From the NCBI GenBank assembly GCA_030148425.1, contig JASBTM010000012.1, forward strand, positions 62,001 through 126,000: a stretch of DNA of 64,000 bases, read 5' to 3'. The stretch is from Hyphomicrobium sp. (GTDB lineage Bacteria > Pseudomonadota > Alphaproteobacteria > Rhizobiales > Hyphomicrobiaceae). The translations under genes were made by a program, and so were the position numbers. Below the pieces are notes generated by a model that saw only the letters and a program-made list of their open reading frames with translations, was not told the DNA's origin and searched no databases. Positions 63,092 to 64,000 of this stretch are shown here, piece by piece (position 1 is the first letter of the stretch; each line of letters begins with the position of its first letter).

Positions 63092-63511
63092 ATGCGACAA
63101 CACCAGCAGACGCTGACCATCGAAACGCAGGGTCAAGGCCTCAGCGAATTCACCTTGGATGTGGTCGAAATCGTTGGCGACTCGGGCATCGAGATTGGCC
63201 TCGCCCACATTTTCTGCCGGCACACCTCGGCGTCGCTGCTGATCCAGGAAAATGCCGATGCCGACGTTCAACGCGATTTGCTTGCCTTTTTCAAACGTCT
63301 GGTTCCTGACGGCGACCCGCTTTTTATCCATCGCGCCGAAGGGCCGGACGACATGCCCGCGCACGTCAAAACTGCTCTGACGCAGACGACGTTGACGATC
63401 CCGATCGCCAACGGCCGTCTAATGCTCGGCACGTGGCAGGGCATTTACCTTTTCGAGCATCGTGCACGGCCCCATTCGCGGCAGGTCGTTGTGCACGTTG
63501 TGGGCGACTAG
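63092..63511 (+). CDS. YjbQ/UPF0047-family protein (secondary thiamine-phosphate synthase type)
   Basis: This 139-residue protein matches the UPF0047/YjbQ family: GLAHIFCRHTSASLLIQENADADVQRDL, MPAHVKTALTQTTLTIPIANGRLMLGTWQGIYLFEHRARPHSRQVVVHVVG. E. coli YjbQ has low thiamine-phosphate-synthase activity; the true substrate is unknown. It diverges from the Gre-family gene, whose start lies 38 bases away. Confidence 0.93.
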   Translation: MRQHQQTLTIETQGQGLSEFTLDVVEIVGDSGIEIGLAHIFCRHTSASLLIQENADADVQRDLLAFFKRLVPDGDPLFIHRAEGPDDMPAHVKTALTQTTLTIPIANGRLMLGTWQGIYLFEHRARPHSRQVVVHVVGD

Positions 63512-63600
63512 CCGCCGTTTGGCATCGCGCTGAAATACGCCTAGCTTACCCTCCTCGCAGAGACCGCTCATCGCCTTCCCGCCCTCAAAGGAGTGACCCC

Positions 63601-64000
63601 ATGCGCTTGCCTCTGATCCCGCTCGACACGCTGTCGCCGGAGCAGAAATCCCTCTACGACGACATGAAGTCTGGCATCGAAAACAACTTCAAAGGCTTCA
63701 CTGCGATCAACGAAAAGGGTCAATTGATCGGGCCGTGGAATCCTTGGCTAAAGTTTGCAAGGTTCGGCGGACCGGTTTGGGAATACACAAAGGCGATGTC
63801 GTCGTCGCCGAAACTGCCGAAGCCGGTGCGCGAGATTGCCATTCTCGTGACGGGCACGAAATTTCACGCTGCCTACGAACTTTACGCCCATGTCCTCGTT
63901 GCGGAGTTGCGCGGCCTCTCGGACGACAAGATCACGACCATCATCTCCGGTAATCGCCCCGTCGATTTGAGCAACGAAGAGGCGATCGCCTACGATCTCG
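63601..64000 (+). CDS. Carboxymuconolactone-decarboxylase (AhpD-like) family protein, 5' part
   Basis: This frame starts at ATG 63601 after AAAGGAG and runs off the window end, giving 133 visible residues. It starts MRLPLIPLDTLSPEQKSLYDDM, with GPWNPWLKFARFGGPVWEYT and LPKPVREIAILVTGTKFHAAYELYAHVL resembling the CMD/AhpD fold. In the visible part the usual CxxC is not present, only the KFHAAYELYAHV His segment. The exact subfamily is unclear. Confidence 0.85.
   Translation, partial: MRLPLIPLDTLSPEQKSLYDDMKSGIENNFKGFTAINEKGQLIGPWNPWLKFARFGGPVWEYTKAMSSSPKLPKPVREIAILVTGTKFHAAYELYAHVLVAELRGLSDDKITTIISGNRPVDLSNEEAIAYDL

Noticed and set aside
1-64000. CRISPR arrays, rRNA and tRNA genes
   Set aside because: No regularly spaced repeats, no conserved rRNA segments and no tRNA cloverleaf were noticed on either strand.

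Overview
The window looks like a chromosomal segment of an alphaproteobacterium of the order Hyphomicrobiales, most likely near Hyphomicrobium. This rests on recalled families and gene order, not on a search. Pointers are fused ispDF, the DnaG with degenerate zinc ligands seen in Alphaproteobacteria, a porin with the DCCADLEERVAELE N-terminus, a COQ10/RatA protein, DUF3126 and DUF5076 proteins, ELM1-family and BTLCP proteins, the carA-yqeY-dnaG-rpoD order, and high GC with strong third-position bias. No rRNA, tRNA or CRISPR array was seen.

Layout. 0-8.6 kb: the end of ispDF, a CDF-like transporter, a MarR regulator with terminator, pncC plus a pentapeptide-repeat protein, then small envelope genes on the minus strand (COQ10-like, GlsB-like, two related lipoproteins, DUF5076, an FtsB-like protein) and a large porin. 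8.8-12.3 kb: a UbiH-type monooxygenase, an LpxL-type acyltransferase, a membrane protein and a DUF883-like protein. 12.4-20 kb: thrS with an LprI-like partner, yidD, a coiled-coil protein, an IscU-like scaffold, hisI, a patatin, a CBS protein and a rhomboid protease. 20.1-22.4 kb: PAS, double-PilZ and LapG-like BTLCP genes, a possible c-di-GMP output cluster. 22.6-26.8 kb: gamma carbonic anhydrase, DUF3126, cysE, a crotonase, a NodB-family protein and a GNAT protein.

27.2-34.0 kb is the most coherent metabolic unit. It is a five-gene minus-strand methionine-cycle operon: an ArsR-methyltransferase fusion of SahR type, metF, the homocysteine module of MetH, an extra SAM methyltransferase, and the folate/B12/reactivation part of MetH. 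A near-perfect 24-bp palindrome sits inside its promoter. Just beyond its far end is a small membrane-protein gene that appears frameshifted.

34.1-44.1 kb: MlaC-like and PRC-barrel exported proteins, a 618-residue exported protein with a four-fold internal repeat, ettA, DUF1003, CPBP protease, ELM1-like, Lrp/AsnC and another exported protein. 44.1-53.2 kb, minus strand: carB and greA, an Fsr-like MFS transporter, a tandem pair of exported paralogues, a ChaN-like protein and carA. 53.4-58.3 kb: yqeY, dnaG and rpoD with terminator. 58.3-59.9 kb: an AT-richer two-gene insert (small HTH protein, degenerate integrase-like protein) flanked by terminators. 60.0-61.9 kb: the methionine-salvage operon mtnB-mtnD-mtnC, complementing the metF/metH region. 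62.1-64.0 kb: a VOC protein, a second Gre-family factor, YjbQ, and the start of a carboxymuconolactone-decarboxylase-family gene cut by the window end.

Protein family names come from recognising motifs by eye. Starts were chosen from ribosome binding sites and family length, and alternatives are stated.
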